A stretch of 64,000 bases of DNA, from NCBI GenBank assembly GCA_900469615.1, contig UBYA01000013.1:208601-272600 (forward strand), given 5' to 3'. This DNA is from Hyphomicrobiales bacterium. GTDB taxonomy: Bacteria; Pseudomonadota; Alphaproteobacteria; Rhizobiales; Rhizobiaceae. The translations under genes were made by a program, and so were the position numbers. The notes under the pieces were generated by a model, which saw only the letters and a program-made list of their open reading frames with translations, searched no databases and had not been told where the DNA came from. Positions 42,224-50,559 of the stretch are shown here, piece by piece; position 1 is the first letter of the stretch, and the number at the start of each line of letters is the position of its first letter.

Positions 42224-43617
42224 TCTTGAAATACGCAATGTCGTGGGCTTTCGCAGGCATGATGTCGATGGGCCTGCTGGTCTCGGGCCCGGCGCGGGCG
42301 GATGCCGACGATACCAAATACGATCTGGGCATGATCCCGGCGCCGCATATCATGCGCCCGCAGGGCAAGGTTTCGAGCGAAGTCGTTCTGATCTCGGATC
42401 TCGCCGGCTGGAGCGACAAGGAAAAGGCGGTTGCCGACAAGCTGGTCGCCAATGGCGCGCTCGTCATCGGCATCGACTATCCGTCGTTCCTGGCGTCGCT
42501 CAACAAATACGACGTCAGCCAGAACGACGGCTGCATCTATATCGTCGCGGATCTGGAATCGCTGAGCCAGCAGGTGCAGCGCTCCTTTGCCGACAGCACC
42601 TACCAGCTGCCCATCATCGCCGGCGTCGGCGCCGGCGGCGCCATGGCGCTGACGATCGCGGCCCAGACGCCGGATGCGACGGTTGCCGGCACATTGGCCG
42701 TCGATCCGGCAGCCGGCATCGGCCTGAAGCAGGAACTCTGCACGCCGGCCGACAAGAAGACCGATGGCGACATGGTGTCCTTCGGCCTGCAGGACGGCAC
42801 CTTGCCGAACCCGATCCTCGTAACCTTCACGCCGAATGCGCCGAAGGATGGCCGCGAGCACGTCGAGGAGCTGCAAAAAGACCATCCTGACGTCCAGTCC
42901 ACGGATTCGGACAATACGGACACCTATGCCACGCTCGAGGCGTCGCTCGCCGATCTGATGAAGTCGATCGACAGCGCCAAGTCGCCGCTCGGCCTGCCGG
43001 TCGACGTCATGGAAACGACGCCGACCGAGGACACGCTCGCGATCGTCTATTCCGGCGATGGCGGCTGGCGCGATATCGACAAGGAAGTCGGCAGCTATCT
43101 GCAGGATCAGGGCATCCCCGTCGTCGGCGTCGATTCCCTGCACTACTTCTGGTCGGAGCGGGACCCGCAGCAGACGGCCGACGATCTCGCCCGGATCATC
43201 GATTTCTATACCAAGCGTTTCAAGGTCAAGCATGTGGTGCTGGTCGGCTATTCCTTCGGCGCCGACGTGCTGCCGGCAAGCTATAACCGCCTGAAGCAGG
43301 CCGAAAAGGACAAGATCGTGCAGATCTCCCTGCTGTCTCTGTCGCAGAAGGTCGACTATGTGATTTCGGTCATGGGCTGGCTCGGCGCTGCGAGCGAAGG
43401 CAAGGGCGGCAATCCCGTCAACGACCTCAAGTCCATCAACCCGAAGATGGTGCAGTGCGTCTACGGCAAGGACGATGACGAGGATGTCGCGTGCCCGCTG
43501 TTGAACGGCACCGGCGCCGAGGTCATCGCCATGGATGGCGGCCACCATTTCGACGACGACTACGAGACATTGGCGAACCATATCATCACTGGTCTGAAGA
43601 GCCGTCTCGGCGAGTAA
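42220..43617 (+). CDS. atvA: AtvA/AcvB (VirJ-like) periplasmic serine hydrolase
   Basis: A 465-residue exported protein with a signal peptide (SWAFAGMMSMGLLVSGPARA) and two VirJ-like halves. The second half is an alpha/beta hydrolase: VYSGDGGWRDIDKEVGSYLQ, the nucleophile elbow GYSFGADV and DGGHHFDDDY with the catalytic histidine. Members hydrolyse lysyl-phosphatidylglycerol and are needed for acid tolerance and, in Agrobacterium, virulence (AcvB). It overlaps mprF by four bases, so the two are coupled: synthesis and turnover of the same lipid. Confidence 0.92.
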   Translation: MILKYAMSWAFAGMMSMGLLVSGPARADADDTKYDLGMIPAPHIMRPQGKVSSEVVLISDLAGWSDKEKAVADKLVANGALVIGIDYPSFLASLNKYDVSQNDGCIYIVADLESLSQQVQRSFADSTYQLPIIAGVGAGGAMALTIAAQTPDATVAGTLAVDPAAGIGLKQELCTPADKKTDGDMVSFGLQDGTLPNPILVTFTPNAPKDGREHVEELQKDHPDVQSTDSDNTDTYATLEASLADLMKSIDSAKSPLGLPVDVMETTPTEDTLAIVYSGDGGWRDIDKEVGSYLQDQGIPVVGVDSLHYFWSERDPQQTADDLARIIDFYTKRFKVKHVVLVGYSFGADVLPASYNRLKQAEKDKIVQISLLSLSQKVDYVISVMGWLGAASEGKGGNPVNDLKSINPKMVQCVYGKDDDEDVACPLLNGTGAEVIAMDGGHHFDDDYETLANHIITGLKSRLGE

Positions 43618-43852
43618 TCGACGCACTCCGCGCGTGGTCGGCTCGTGCCGCGCGCGGCTGTTCCTGCCGTCTCTTCGCAGCAAGAGGTCGTTTTCCGCCC
43701 ATGTGCACCGGAACGAACGGAGTGCTTATTCCGCAGCCGTTGCCCAGCAATCATTTGCTTCTTTCCGCGGCTGTCGTTAGTCGGAGGAAGCAATCGTTAC
43801 GAGTGGCGCGATCCGCGCGGTTGCTCGTCGTCACCTCCAGAAAGGTTCCGCA

Positions 43853-44518
43853 TTGTCTTCCGCCTTCACCAAGACCTATTCCGGCTTCCTGTTCGATATG
43901 GACGGCACGATCATCAATTCGATCGCCGCTGCAGAACGCGTATGGGGCAATTGGGCTCGCAGAATGGGTCTGAACGTCGAAGAATTCATGCCGACGATGC
44001 ATGGCAAGCGCGGTGTCGATACGATCAGCCAGTTGAACCTGCCCGGCGTCGATCCGGTTGCGGAGTCGGCCGGCATCATGGAAGCGGAGATTGCCGATGT
44101 CGAGGGCGTGGTGGCGCTGCCGGGGGCGGCGGATTTCCTGGCCTCCCTGCCGCCGGAGCGGTGGGCGATCGTGACGTCCTCCCCATACCGTCTGGCGATG
44201 GCGCGCCTTGACGCCGCCGGCATTCCGGTGCCGCGCTTCATCGTGACCGCCGAGGACGTCAAGGTCGGCAAGCCGGATCCGCAGGGCTACATCCTTGGCG
44301 CCGAGCGTCTGGGTCTGCGCACCTCGGATTGCCTGGTGTTCGAGGACGTGATGGCTGGCATCAAGGCAGGCGAAGCAGCGGGCGCGGATGTGCTTGTCAT
44401 CACCGCCACCCATTCCCATCCCGTCGCGACCGATCACTCGTCGCTGCCGAATTATGAAAATGTCCGCGCGCATGTAAACGGGGAAGGAAAGCTGTCCATT
44501 GTCCGCAACGGCGGATGA
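43853..44518 (+). CDS. HAD-IA family phosphatase
   Basis: A 221-residue haloacid dehalogenase-type phosphatase. Motif I is LFDMDGTIINS, motif II IVTSSP, and motifs III/IV are VGKPDPQGYILGAERLG with EDVMAGIKAGEAAGA. The cap domain between motifs I and II is of the small helical type, as in sugar phosphatases such as YfbT. The start is TTG (43853) after GAAAGG; I see no better start downstream with the motif intact. The 235 bases before it hold nothing identifiable. The substrate is probably a sugar phosphate, which is inference. Confidence 0.88.
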   Translation: MSSAFTKTYSGFLFDMDGTIINSIAAAERVWGNWARRMGLNVEEFMPTMHGKRGVDTISQLNLPGVDPVAESAGIMEAEIADVEGVVALPGAADFLASLPPERWAIVTSSPYRLAMARLDAAGIPVPRFIVTAEDVKVGKPDPQGYILGAERLGLRTSDCLVFEDVMAGIKAGEAAGADVLVITATHSHPVATDHSSLPNYENVRAHVNGEGKLSIVRNGG

Positions 44519-44620
44519 TGCCGGCTCGGCCATGGGCCCGCCGCATGTCGCTTTCACGCATTGCAATAGGCCGCCAGCTCATTATGTTTTCGTGATATTG
44601 TAAATTTTCGCGAAGATCCG

Positions 44621-45208
44621 ATGACTCCCAAAGAACAGAAGGCCCAATATCGCAGCGAGCGTCTGGCGGCGCGGGACGCGGTTCCGGACGAAGACCGTAT
44701 CGAAAAAGGCCTCGCCATGGCGGCACATGCCGGCGATGCCATCGATGTCGGGCCGGGCAGCATCGTCTCGGGCTTCCTGCCGATCCGTTCCGAAGTGGAT
44801 ATAAGGCCGCTGATGGCGCATCTGCGGGCGCGCGGCGCGCGGCTTTGCGTGCCCGTCATCCTCGACCGCAGCACGATCGTCTTCCGGGAACTCGTGCCGG
44901 GGGCGCCGCTGGTGTCGTGCGGGTTTGGAACTTTCGGGCCGGGCCCCGACGCGGCGGAACTGGACCCGGACGTCATGCTGGTGCCGCTCTCCGCCTTTGA
45001 CAGAACCGGCCATCGCATCGGCTATGGGGCGGGCTATTATGATCGCGCCATCGAGCGCCTGCACCAAAAAGGCTTGAATCCGCGGCTGATCGGCATTGCA
45101 TTCGATTGCCAAGAAGTGCCATCAGTACCGGCTGAGCCGCATGATATCCGTCTTGACGCGATTTTGACCGAGAGCGGACTCAATTTCGTTTCGGAAGTGA
45201 TTGGATAG
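44621..45208 (+). CDS. 5-formyltetrahydrofolate cyclo-ligase
   Basis: A 195-residue enzyme converting 5-formyl-THF to 5,10-methenyl-THF using ATP. MTPKEQKAQYRSERLAARDA is the N-terminal substrate helix, and the C-terminal signature is MLVPLSAFDRTGHRIGYGAG followed by GYYDRAIE. In many proteobacteria this gene directly follows zapA and 6S RNA; here they are about 11 kb apart. It is followed three bases later by the YmdB-type gene. Confidence 0.93.
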   Translation: MTPKEQKAQYRSERLAARDAVPDEDRIEKGLAMAAHAGDAIDVGPGSIVSGFLPIRSEVDIRPLMAHLRARGARLCVPVILDRSTIVFRELVPGAPLVSCGFGTFGPGPDAAELDPDVMLVPLSAFDRTGHRIGYGAGYYDRAIERLHQKGLNPRLIGIAFDCQEVPSVPAEPHDIRLDAILTESGLNFVSEVIG

Positions 45209-45211
45209 CGA

Positions 45212-46036
45212 ATGCGGCTGCTTTTTCTGGGTGACATGGTCGGCAAGACGGGACGAAGCGCGGTGTGGGACCGCCTGCCGGGACTGGTATCCGATCTGAA
45301 GCTCGATTTCGTCATCGTCAACGGCGAGAATGCCGCCGGCGGCTTCGGTATCACCGAGGATATCTTCCTCGAAACGATCAATGCCGGCGCCGATGTCGTG
45401 ACGACGGGCAACCATGTCTGGGACCAGAAGGAAGCCGTCGTCTTCTGCGGGCGCCACGACCAGTTCCTGCGCCCCGCCAACTATCCCGCCGGCACGCCCG
45501 GCCGCGGTTCGGGCCTGTATTACGCGCGCAACGGCGCCCGTGTCCTTGTCGCCAACATCATGGGCCGCGTCTTCATGCATCCGGAGCTGGACGATCCCTT
45601 CAAGTCGGCCGAGGCCATTCTCGATGCCTGCCCGCTGAAGGAACAGGCCGATGCCATCGTCTTCGATTTTCACGCGGAAGCGACCAGCGAAAAGCAGTGC
45701 TTCGGCCATTTCGTCGACGGCCGCGCCAGCTTCGTCGTCGGCACGCATACGCATGTGCCGACCGCGGATGCGCAGATCCTGAACGGCGGCACGGCCTATA
45801 TGTCGGATGCCGGCATGTGCGGCGACTACGATTCCTCGCTCGGCATGGAAAAGGAGGAGCCGCTGAACCGCTTCATCTCGAAAATGCCGAAGGGCCGTTT
45901 CGAGGCGGCTTCGGGCCCTGCCACCATCTGCGGCGTCGGCGTGGAGATTTCAGACGCCACCGGACTGGCAGAGAAAATCGCGCCGCTGCGGCTCGGGCCG
46001 CGGCTCGCGGAAACCATTCCGGACTTCTGGCGCTGA
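45212..46036 (+). CDS. YmdB-type (TIGR00282) metallophosphoesterase
   Basis: A 274-residue phosphodiesterase. Dinuclear-metal motifs are LFLGDMVGKTGRSA (Asp), VNGENAAGGFGIT (Asn-Glu), TTGNHVWDQKE (Asn-His) and the later DFHAEATSEK and GTHTHVPTADA. Relatives hydrolyse cyclic mononucleotides. It starts three bases after the cyclo-ligase gene, a pairing common in bacteria, and is probably cotranscribed with it. Confidence 0.93.
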   Translation: MRLLFLGDMVGKTGRSAVWDRLPGLVSDLKLDFVIVNGENAAGGFGITEDIFLETINAGADVVTTGNHVWDQKEAVVFCGRHDQFLRPANYPAGTPGRGSGLYYARNGARVLVANIMGRVFMHPELDDPFKSAEAILDACPLKEQADAIVFDFHAEATSEKQCFGHFVDGRASFVVGTHTHVPTADAQILNGGTAYMSDAGMCGDYDSSLGMEKEEPLNRFISKMPKGRFEAASGPATICGVGVEISDATGLAEKIAPLRLGPRLAETIPDFWR

Positions 46037-46161
46037 CCGCTGCACGATAATTCATCGTCGCCATTCGATGACGCGATTGTGAGCAATTGCGTCTGATTGT
46101 CGCTGGACCTGTGTCGGCTCATGCCGCATCCTTCCGCCACTGTCGGGCTTGAGGGGATGGC

Positions 46162-47004
46162 ATGATGCCGCGATTTCCTGTTCTTGCCGTGTTCTTCCTG
46201 TCGATGCTTTTCTGCTGGAGCGTGGCGCATGCCCAGCAAAAGCCGGTTCGCCCGCAGCCCAGCCAGTGTCAGGCGATCGCGCAGTCTCTCCCCAAAGCGA
46301 GCTTCGCCAGTTTTTCTCCCGCCGGTCCCATGCTCGCCGACGATCCCGTCGATGGCGACGTGAAGATCACGTTTCTCGGCCATGCGACGCTGTTCATCGA
46401 AACGCCGGGCGGCGTTTCCATCGCCACGGATTACAGCGGCGCGTACCCGCCGCCCTATACGCCGGAAGTCGTGACGATGAACAAGGCGCATCCGAGCCAC
46501 TACACGCTGACGCCCGATCCGGCGATCAGATATGTGCTGCATGGATGGAGCGATACGCCCGGCGAGCCGGCGAAGATCCGTATGACCGTGGGCGACACGC
46601 TGATCCGCAATGTCGTGACCGATATCCGCGCCTGGGGCGGCGGCATCGAGGCCAACGGCAATTCGATCTTCATCTTCGAGGTGGCCGGTCTCTGCATCGG
46701 CCATCTCGGACATCTGCATTTCGAACTCACGGACCAGCAATATGCCGAGATCGGCCGCCTGGATGTGGTGATGGTGCCGGTCGACGGCGGCCTGACCATG
46801 GGGGCCGACAGCATGAGCCGCGTGGTCAAGCGGCTTCGCTCGTCCCTGATCCTGCCCATGCATCGCTGGGGGCCGCCGATCGACCAGTTCCTGGCCTTGT
46901 TCGGTCCCGATTTCGATGTCGGCTACGCGCCGACGCCGAGCGTTACGGTGTCGGTGAAGACGCTGCCGCGCAAGCCGCTGATCTATGTGCTCAAGGGGCT
47001 CTGA
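46162..47004 (+). CDS. Exported MBL-fold metallohydrolase (UlaG-like)
   Basis: A 280-residue protein with a signal peptide (VLAVFFLSMLFCWSVAHAQ) and a UlaG-type metallo-beta-lactamase fold: ITFLGHATLFIETPGG opens the domain, HLGHLHFEL and LPMHRWGPP carry metal-binding histidines. The canonical HxHxDH is partly degenerate (MNKAHPSHYT), so metal binding may differ from lactamases. It is exported, so its substrate is in the periplasm; what it hydrolyses is unknown. The gene is alone, in the same direction as its neighbours. Confidence 0.85.
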   Translation: MMPRFPVLAVFFLSMLFCWSVAHAQQKPVRPQPSQCQAIAQSLPKASFASFSPAGPMLADDPVDGDVKITFLGHATLFIETPGGVSIATDYSGAYPPPYTPEVVTMNKAHPSHYTLTPDPAIRYVLHGWSDTPGEPAKIRMTVGDTLIRNVVTDIRAWGGGIEANGNSIFIFEVAGLCIGHLGHLHFELTDQQYAEIGRLDVVMVPVDGGLTMGADSMSRVVKRLRSSLILPMHRWGPPIDQFLALFGPDFDVGYAPTPSVTVSVKTLPRKPLIYVLKGL

Positions 47005-47139
47005 GCGTCACGGCCGCTTCTGCGATCGTCCTGACGCGCGGCGTTCTCCATGCCCATTATCCGGCTTTTTGCTTGAATGAAGGCAGCTTCGCTCTTATAA
47101 GGCAGCCCATTCCCAACAAAAGACGTGAACAGGGGTGCC

Positions 47140-47886
47140 ATGGCTGGCCATTCACAGTTTAAAAACATCATGCACCGCAAGGGTCGTCAGGACTCGGTGC
47201 GTTCGAAAATGTTCTCGAAGCTGGCGCGCGAAATCACCGTCGCTGCCAAATCGGGCCTGCCCGACCCGACCATGAACGCAAGCCTGCGTCTGGCGATCCA
47301 GAACGCCAAGGCGCAGTCCATGCCGAAGGACAATATCGATCGCGCCATCAAGAAGGCGTCCGGTGCCGACACCGAGAATTACGATGCGATCCGCTACGAA
47401 GGTTACGGCCCGGGCGGCACGGCGATCATCGTCGAAGCGCTGACCGACAACCGCAACCGCACCGCTTCCAACGTCCGCTCGATCTTCACGAAGGCCGGCG
47501 GCGCGCTCGGCGAAACCGGTTCGGTATCCTTCTCCTTCGACCACGTCGGCGAAATCACCTACAAGCCGATCGCTGGCGACGCCGACAAGGTCATGGAAGC
47601 GGCGATCGAAGCCGGCGCCGACGATGTCGAGAGCGATGAAGAAGGCCATGTGATCTTCTGCGCCTTCGAATCCCTCGGTGAAGTCGCCAAGGCGCTCGAA
47701 GCGACGCTCGGAGAGGCCGAAACGGTCAAGGCGATCTGGCGTGCGCAGAACAACGTGCCGGTCGACGAAGAAAAGGCGCAGTCGCTGATGAAACTCATCG
47801 ACAGCCTCGAAGACGACGACGATGTTCAGAATGTCTATTCGAACTTCGAAGTCTCCGACGAAGTCCTGGCCAAGCTCTCGGCCTGA
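47140..47886 (+). CDS. YebC/PmpR family protein (TACO1-like)
   Basis: A 248-residue protein of the YebC family: MAGHSQFKNIMHRKGRQD is the diagnostic N-terminus, with EGYGPGGTAIIVEALTDNRN in the middle. The family was long annotated as transcriptional regulators; recent work links YebC proteins to translation of proline-rich stretches, which I report as known of the family. It is followed by an intrinsic terminator. The start at 47140 is preferred over an ATG-like upstream start at 47125. Confidence 0.93.
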   Translation: MAGHSQFKNIMHRKGRQDSVRSKMFSKLAREITVAAKSGLPDPTMNASLRLAIQNAKAQSMPKDNIDRAIKKASGADTENYDAIRYEGYGPGGTAIIVEALTDNRNRTASNVRSIFTKAGGALGETGSVSFSFDHVGEITYKPIAGDADKVMEAAIEAGADDVESDEEGHVIFCAFESLGEVAKALEATLGEAETVKAIWRAQNNVPVDEEKAQSLMKLIDSLEDDDDVQNVYSNFEVSDEVLAKLSA

Positions 47887-47905
47887 TTCCCGACGATCCA
47901 TCCGG

Positions 47906-47937
47906 AAGCCGGACGCAGCGATGCGGCCGGCTTTTTT
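47906..47937 (+). terminator. Intrinsic terminator after the YebC gene
   Basis: AAGCCGG-A-CGCA and TGCG-GCCGGCTT pair around GCGA and are followed by TTTTTT, 20 bases after the stop codon. Confidence 0.85.
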
Positions 47938-48117
47938 GCGTCATGGGGTTGTCGCCCGGGCGAAGTCATCGCGGAAGCAAGATCCGGAGCTCGCGAAGAA
48001 CCAGTCGGCGCGCCGTGCTTTGCAATACCGCCAAGGAGCAGCAGCGGATCGCTGCCCGCCGCTTGATTGAGCCGCGTCGAGGCGGCCCAATGCCCGATAT
48101 GCGCCCGATGCTGCGGA

Positions 48118-49116
48118 TCAGGATACTTTCTTGAAGCTCGGCAGCGTCGCAAACAGTTCCACCGACCTCAGCCGCGCTTCGATGTCGTGGATCGGCATCG
48201 AAATGATGACTTCGTCTGCCTCGGTATCCTTGATGAACTGCGAAAGCTTCGCCTCCGCCGTTTCGGGAGAGCCGACCACGGCGTAGCGCAGCGTATGCTC
48301 GACATTCAGCTTTTCCATCGGCGTCCAGAAGTCGTCCATGTCCTTGCGCGGACGCGGGAAGGGGCCGCGCACGTTGCGGCGCAGGTTGACGAATTGCTGC
48401 TCTGCCGAGGTGAAATGATACTGCGCCTCCTCGTCGGTATCCGCCACGGCGCCCATGACGCCCACCATGACATGAGGCTTGTCGAGCGTCGCTGAAGGCG
48501 TGAAGCGTTCGCGGTAGATGGCGATGGCGTCCATCAGCGAGTCCGGGGCGAAATGCGAGGCGAAGGCATAGGGCAGGCCGAGCATGGCGGCGAGATGGGC
48601 GCTGTAGAGGCTGGAGCCTAGGAGCCAAATCGGCACATTGGCGCCATGACCCGGCACGGCCAGGATGACCTGCCCCTCGTCGGCGGGGCTGAAGAGGTGC
48701 TGCAACTCGACGATATCGTTGGGGAAGCTCTGCGCACCGGCCTCCATATTGCGGCGCAGGGCCTGCGCCGTGCGCATGTCGGTTCCCGGCGCGCGGCCGA
48801 GGCCGAGATCGACGCGGCCGGGAAACAGGGCCTCCAGCGTGCCGAACTGCTCGGCGATGACGAGGGGCGAATGGTTCGGCAGCATGACGCCGCCCGAGCC
48901 GATGCGGATGCGCGAGGTTGCGGCGCCGATATGGCCGATGACGACCGATGTCGCGGCGCTGGCCACGCCGGGCATGCCGTGATGCTCCGCAAGCCAGAAC
49001 CTGTTGTAGCCCAACTCTTCCGCCTTCTGTGCCATGCGCCTCGAACTGTCGAAGGACTGGCGGATGGTGCTGCCTTCGGCAACGGGTGAAAGATCGAGGA
49101 TGGAAAAGGGAACCAT
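48118..49116 (-). CDS. LLM-class flavin-dependent oxidoreductase (luciferase-like)
   Basis: A 332-residue single-component LLM-class enzyme with the luciferase-like TIM barrel. Landmarks are MVPFSILDLSPVAEG at the start (MsbL/YhbW-like), AEELGYNRFWLAEHHGMPGV, LPNHSPLVIAEQFGTLEALF and RVDLGLGRAPGTDM. The start at 49116 gives the conserved N-terminus. It uses FMN or F420-like flavins; the substrate is unknown. Divergent from ruvC. Confidence 0.92.
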   Translation of the reverse strand: MVPFSILDLSPVAEGSTIRQSFDSSRRMAQKAEELGYNRFWLAEHHGMPGVASAATSVVIGHIGAATSRIRIGSGGVMLPNHSPLVIAEQFGTLEALFPGRVDLGLGRAPGTDMRTAQALRRNMEAGAQSFPNDIVELQHLFSPADEGQVILAVPGHGANVPIWLLGSSLYSAHLAAMLGLPYAFASHFAPDSLMDAIAIYRERFTPSATLDKPHVMVGVMGAVADTDEEAQYHFTSAEQQFVNLRRNVRGPFPRPRKDMDDFWTPMEKLNVEHTLRYAVVGSPETAEAKLSQFIKDTEADEVIISMPIHDIEARLRSVELFATLPSFKKVS

Positions 49117-49248
49117 GGCAAGAAACCTGCGTGGTGAAAGGGAGGGTCGCCTGCACATGTAGGAGCGCCGTGCCCGCATTCCAAACCCCGTGCCGCAATT
49201 TCGTCACGATGTTTTCCGCTCGGCTTCGGCGATCGCAAACTGTGCCTT

Positions 49249-49263
49249 GTTTTTGTTTTGTTC
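49249..49263 (+). promoter_or_regulatory. LexA-like box before ruvC
   Basis: GTTT-TTGTTTT-GTTC differs by one base from the alphaproteobacterial LexA consensus GTTC-N7-GTTC and lies about 44 bases before the ruvC start codon. One mismatch in a T-rich region makes this weak evidence. Confidence 0.3.
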
Positions 49264-49306
49264 ACATTTTGCTGGCACATGTCAGACCTGAAAGATAGGT
49301 TGACCC

Positions 49307-49819
49307 ATGCAAAATACGATTCGCATCATCGGCATCGATCCGGGCCTGCGCCGCACCGGCTGGGGTATCATCGATACGCTCGGGAACTCCCTGCGTTTCG
49401 TGGCGTCGGGAACCGTGACCTCGGATGGCGACATGGATCTGGCGTCGCGCCTTTGTCAGCTGCACGACGGGCTTGCCGAAGTCGTTCACAGCTACCAGCC
49501 GGACGAGGCCGCCGTCGAGCAGACCTTCGTCAACAAGGATGCCGTGGCGACGCTGAAGCTCGGTCAGGCGCGCGGCGTCGTCATGCTGGTGCCGGCGCGC
49601 GCCGGCCTGCCGGTGTCGGAATATGCGCCGAATGCGGTCAAGAAGGCCGTTATCGGCGTCGGCCATGGAGAGAAGCAGCAGATCCATATGATGCTGAAGA
49701 TCCTGATGCCCAAGGTCGAGTTCAAGGGAAACGACGCGGCCGATGCGCTCGCCATCGCTGTCTGCCATGCCCACAATCGCGGCGCCAGCCGGCTGCGGCA
49801 GGCGGCATTGGCAGGGTAG
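49307..49819 (+). CDS. ruvC: Holliday junction resolvase RuvC
   Basis: A 170-residue endonuclease that cuts Holliday junctions in recombinational repair. The acidic catalytic residues are Asp11 in GIDPGLRRTGWG, Glu71 in VEQTF, and Asp143 and Asp146 in GNDAADALA. Length is typical. It precedes ruvA and ruvB, but a toxin-antitoxin pair lies between ruvC and ruvA. Confidence 0.96.
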   Translation: MQNTIRIIGIDPGLRRTGWGIIDTLGNSLRFVASGTVTSDGDMDLASRLCQLHDGLAEVVHSYQPDEAAVEQTFVNKDAVATLKLGQARGVVMLVPARAGLPVSEYAPNAVKKAVIGVGHGEKQQIHMMLKILMPKVEFKGNDAADALAIAVCHAHNRGASRLRQAALAG

Positions 49820-49826
49820 TTTGTTC

Positions 49827-49854
49827 TTGACTTGTTCCTGTGGTAATGATAATT
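49827..49854 (+). promoter_or_regulatory. Candidate promoter of the toxin-antitoxin pair
   Basis: TTGACT (49827-49832) and ATAATT/GATAAT (49848-49854) are spaced 15-16 bases apart, in the short gap between ruvC and the antitoxin gene. Confidence 0.4.
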
Positions 49855-49881
49855 CTTACTGCAGGATGGGAGAGTAAGAAT
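49852..49881 (+). promoter_or_regulatory. Operator-like inverted repeat overlapping the antitoxin start
   Basis: ATTCTTACT (49852-49860) and AGTAAGAAT (49873-49881) are perfect nine-base inverted arms; the second includes the first two bases of the antitoxin start codon. Such placement is typical of VapB autoregulation sites. Confidence 0.5.
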
Positions 49882-50131
49882 GCGCGTGACATCCAAAGGG
49901 CAGGTGACCATCCCCCGCGACTTGCGTGAGTTGGCTGGCATAGAGCTCAACAGTGAAGTCATATTTTCCGTCGAGGATGGAAAGCTGGTTGTTTCGCCCA
50001 AGAACGGTAAACGGGAGATGGAAGATCGGCAGCGGCTCGATCGGTTCATGGCCACTCTCAAGCGTTTGGAAGGTACCGGCGATCAGGATATCGACGCCGA
50101 GGCGCTGATGTCGATGACGCGTGATCGGTGA
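49880..50131 (+). CDS. AbrB/MazE-type (VapB-like) antitoxin
   Basis: An 83-residue protein. The N-terminal swapped-hairpin DNA-binding domain reads MRVTSKGQVTIPRDLRELAG and SEVIFSVEDGKLVV (about residues 1-43), the AbrB/SpoVT family form. The C-terminal helix (about 55-83) probably binds and blocks the toxin. The stop codon overlaps the toxin's GTG. The pair sits between ruvC and ruvA. Confidence 0.9.
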   Translation: MRVTSKGQVTIPRDLRELAGIELNSEVIFSVEDGKLVVSPKNGKREMEDRQRLDRFMATLKRLEGTGDQDIDAEALMSMTRDR

Positions 50132-50547
50132 ACATGGTCATCATGGTCGATACGAATGTGCTGGTTGATTTGGCGATATCCAATTCAGCCTGGCATGGCT
50201 GGTCCAGCGGGCAGGTTCTTTCCGCTTTCAAGCGAGGACCGGTCGTCATCAATCCCATCATCTATGCGGAGTTCTCGGTGCGTTACAGCAGTGTGGACCA
50301 GGTGGACGAGCTGCTGCCACAAAGTGAATTCCGCCGCGAAAACCTGCCTTGGGCCGCCGCATTTGCCGCTGCCGCTGCCTTCAAGATTTATCGCCAGAGT
50401 GGCGGGGGACGCGAGCGTGTTCTTCCCGATTTTCTGATCGGCGCGCATGCGGCCATTCGCGGCTATTCGATATTGACGCGAGATTCCGAAGGCTATCGGT
50501 CCTATTTCCCGACCGTTGACCTCATTTCCCCCGAAACCCATCCCTGA
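50128..50547 (+). CDS. PIN-domain toxin (VapC-like)
   Basis: A 139-residue PIN ribonuclease. Four acidic residues form the site: Asp8 in MVDTNVLVD, Glu48 in IYAEFSV, Asp101 in LPDFLIGAHAA and Asp119 in LTRDSEGYRSYFP. The GTG at 50128 overlaps the antitoxin's stop; ATG codons at 50134 and 50143 are alternatives. In VapBC pairs the toxin cleaves tRNA or rRNA when released. It ends 12 bases before ruvA. Confidence 0.92.
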   Translation: MNMVIMVDTNVLVDLAISNSAWHGWSSGQVLSAFKRGPVVINPIIYAEFSVRYSSVDQVDELLPQSEFRRENLPWAAAFAAAAAFKIYRQSGGGRERVLPDFLIGAHAAIRGYSILTRDSEGYRSYFPTVDLISPETHP

Positions 50548-50559
50548 CGGACCTCATCC

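Noticed and set aside
33781..44518. A classical genomic island between 6S RNA and the cyclo-ligase
   Set aside because: No integrase, tRNA, flanking repeat or change in base composition was seen, so only a rearrangement, not an island, is suggested.
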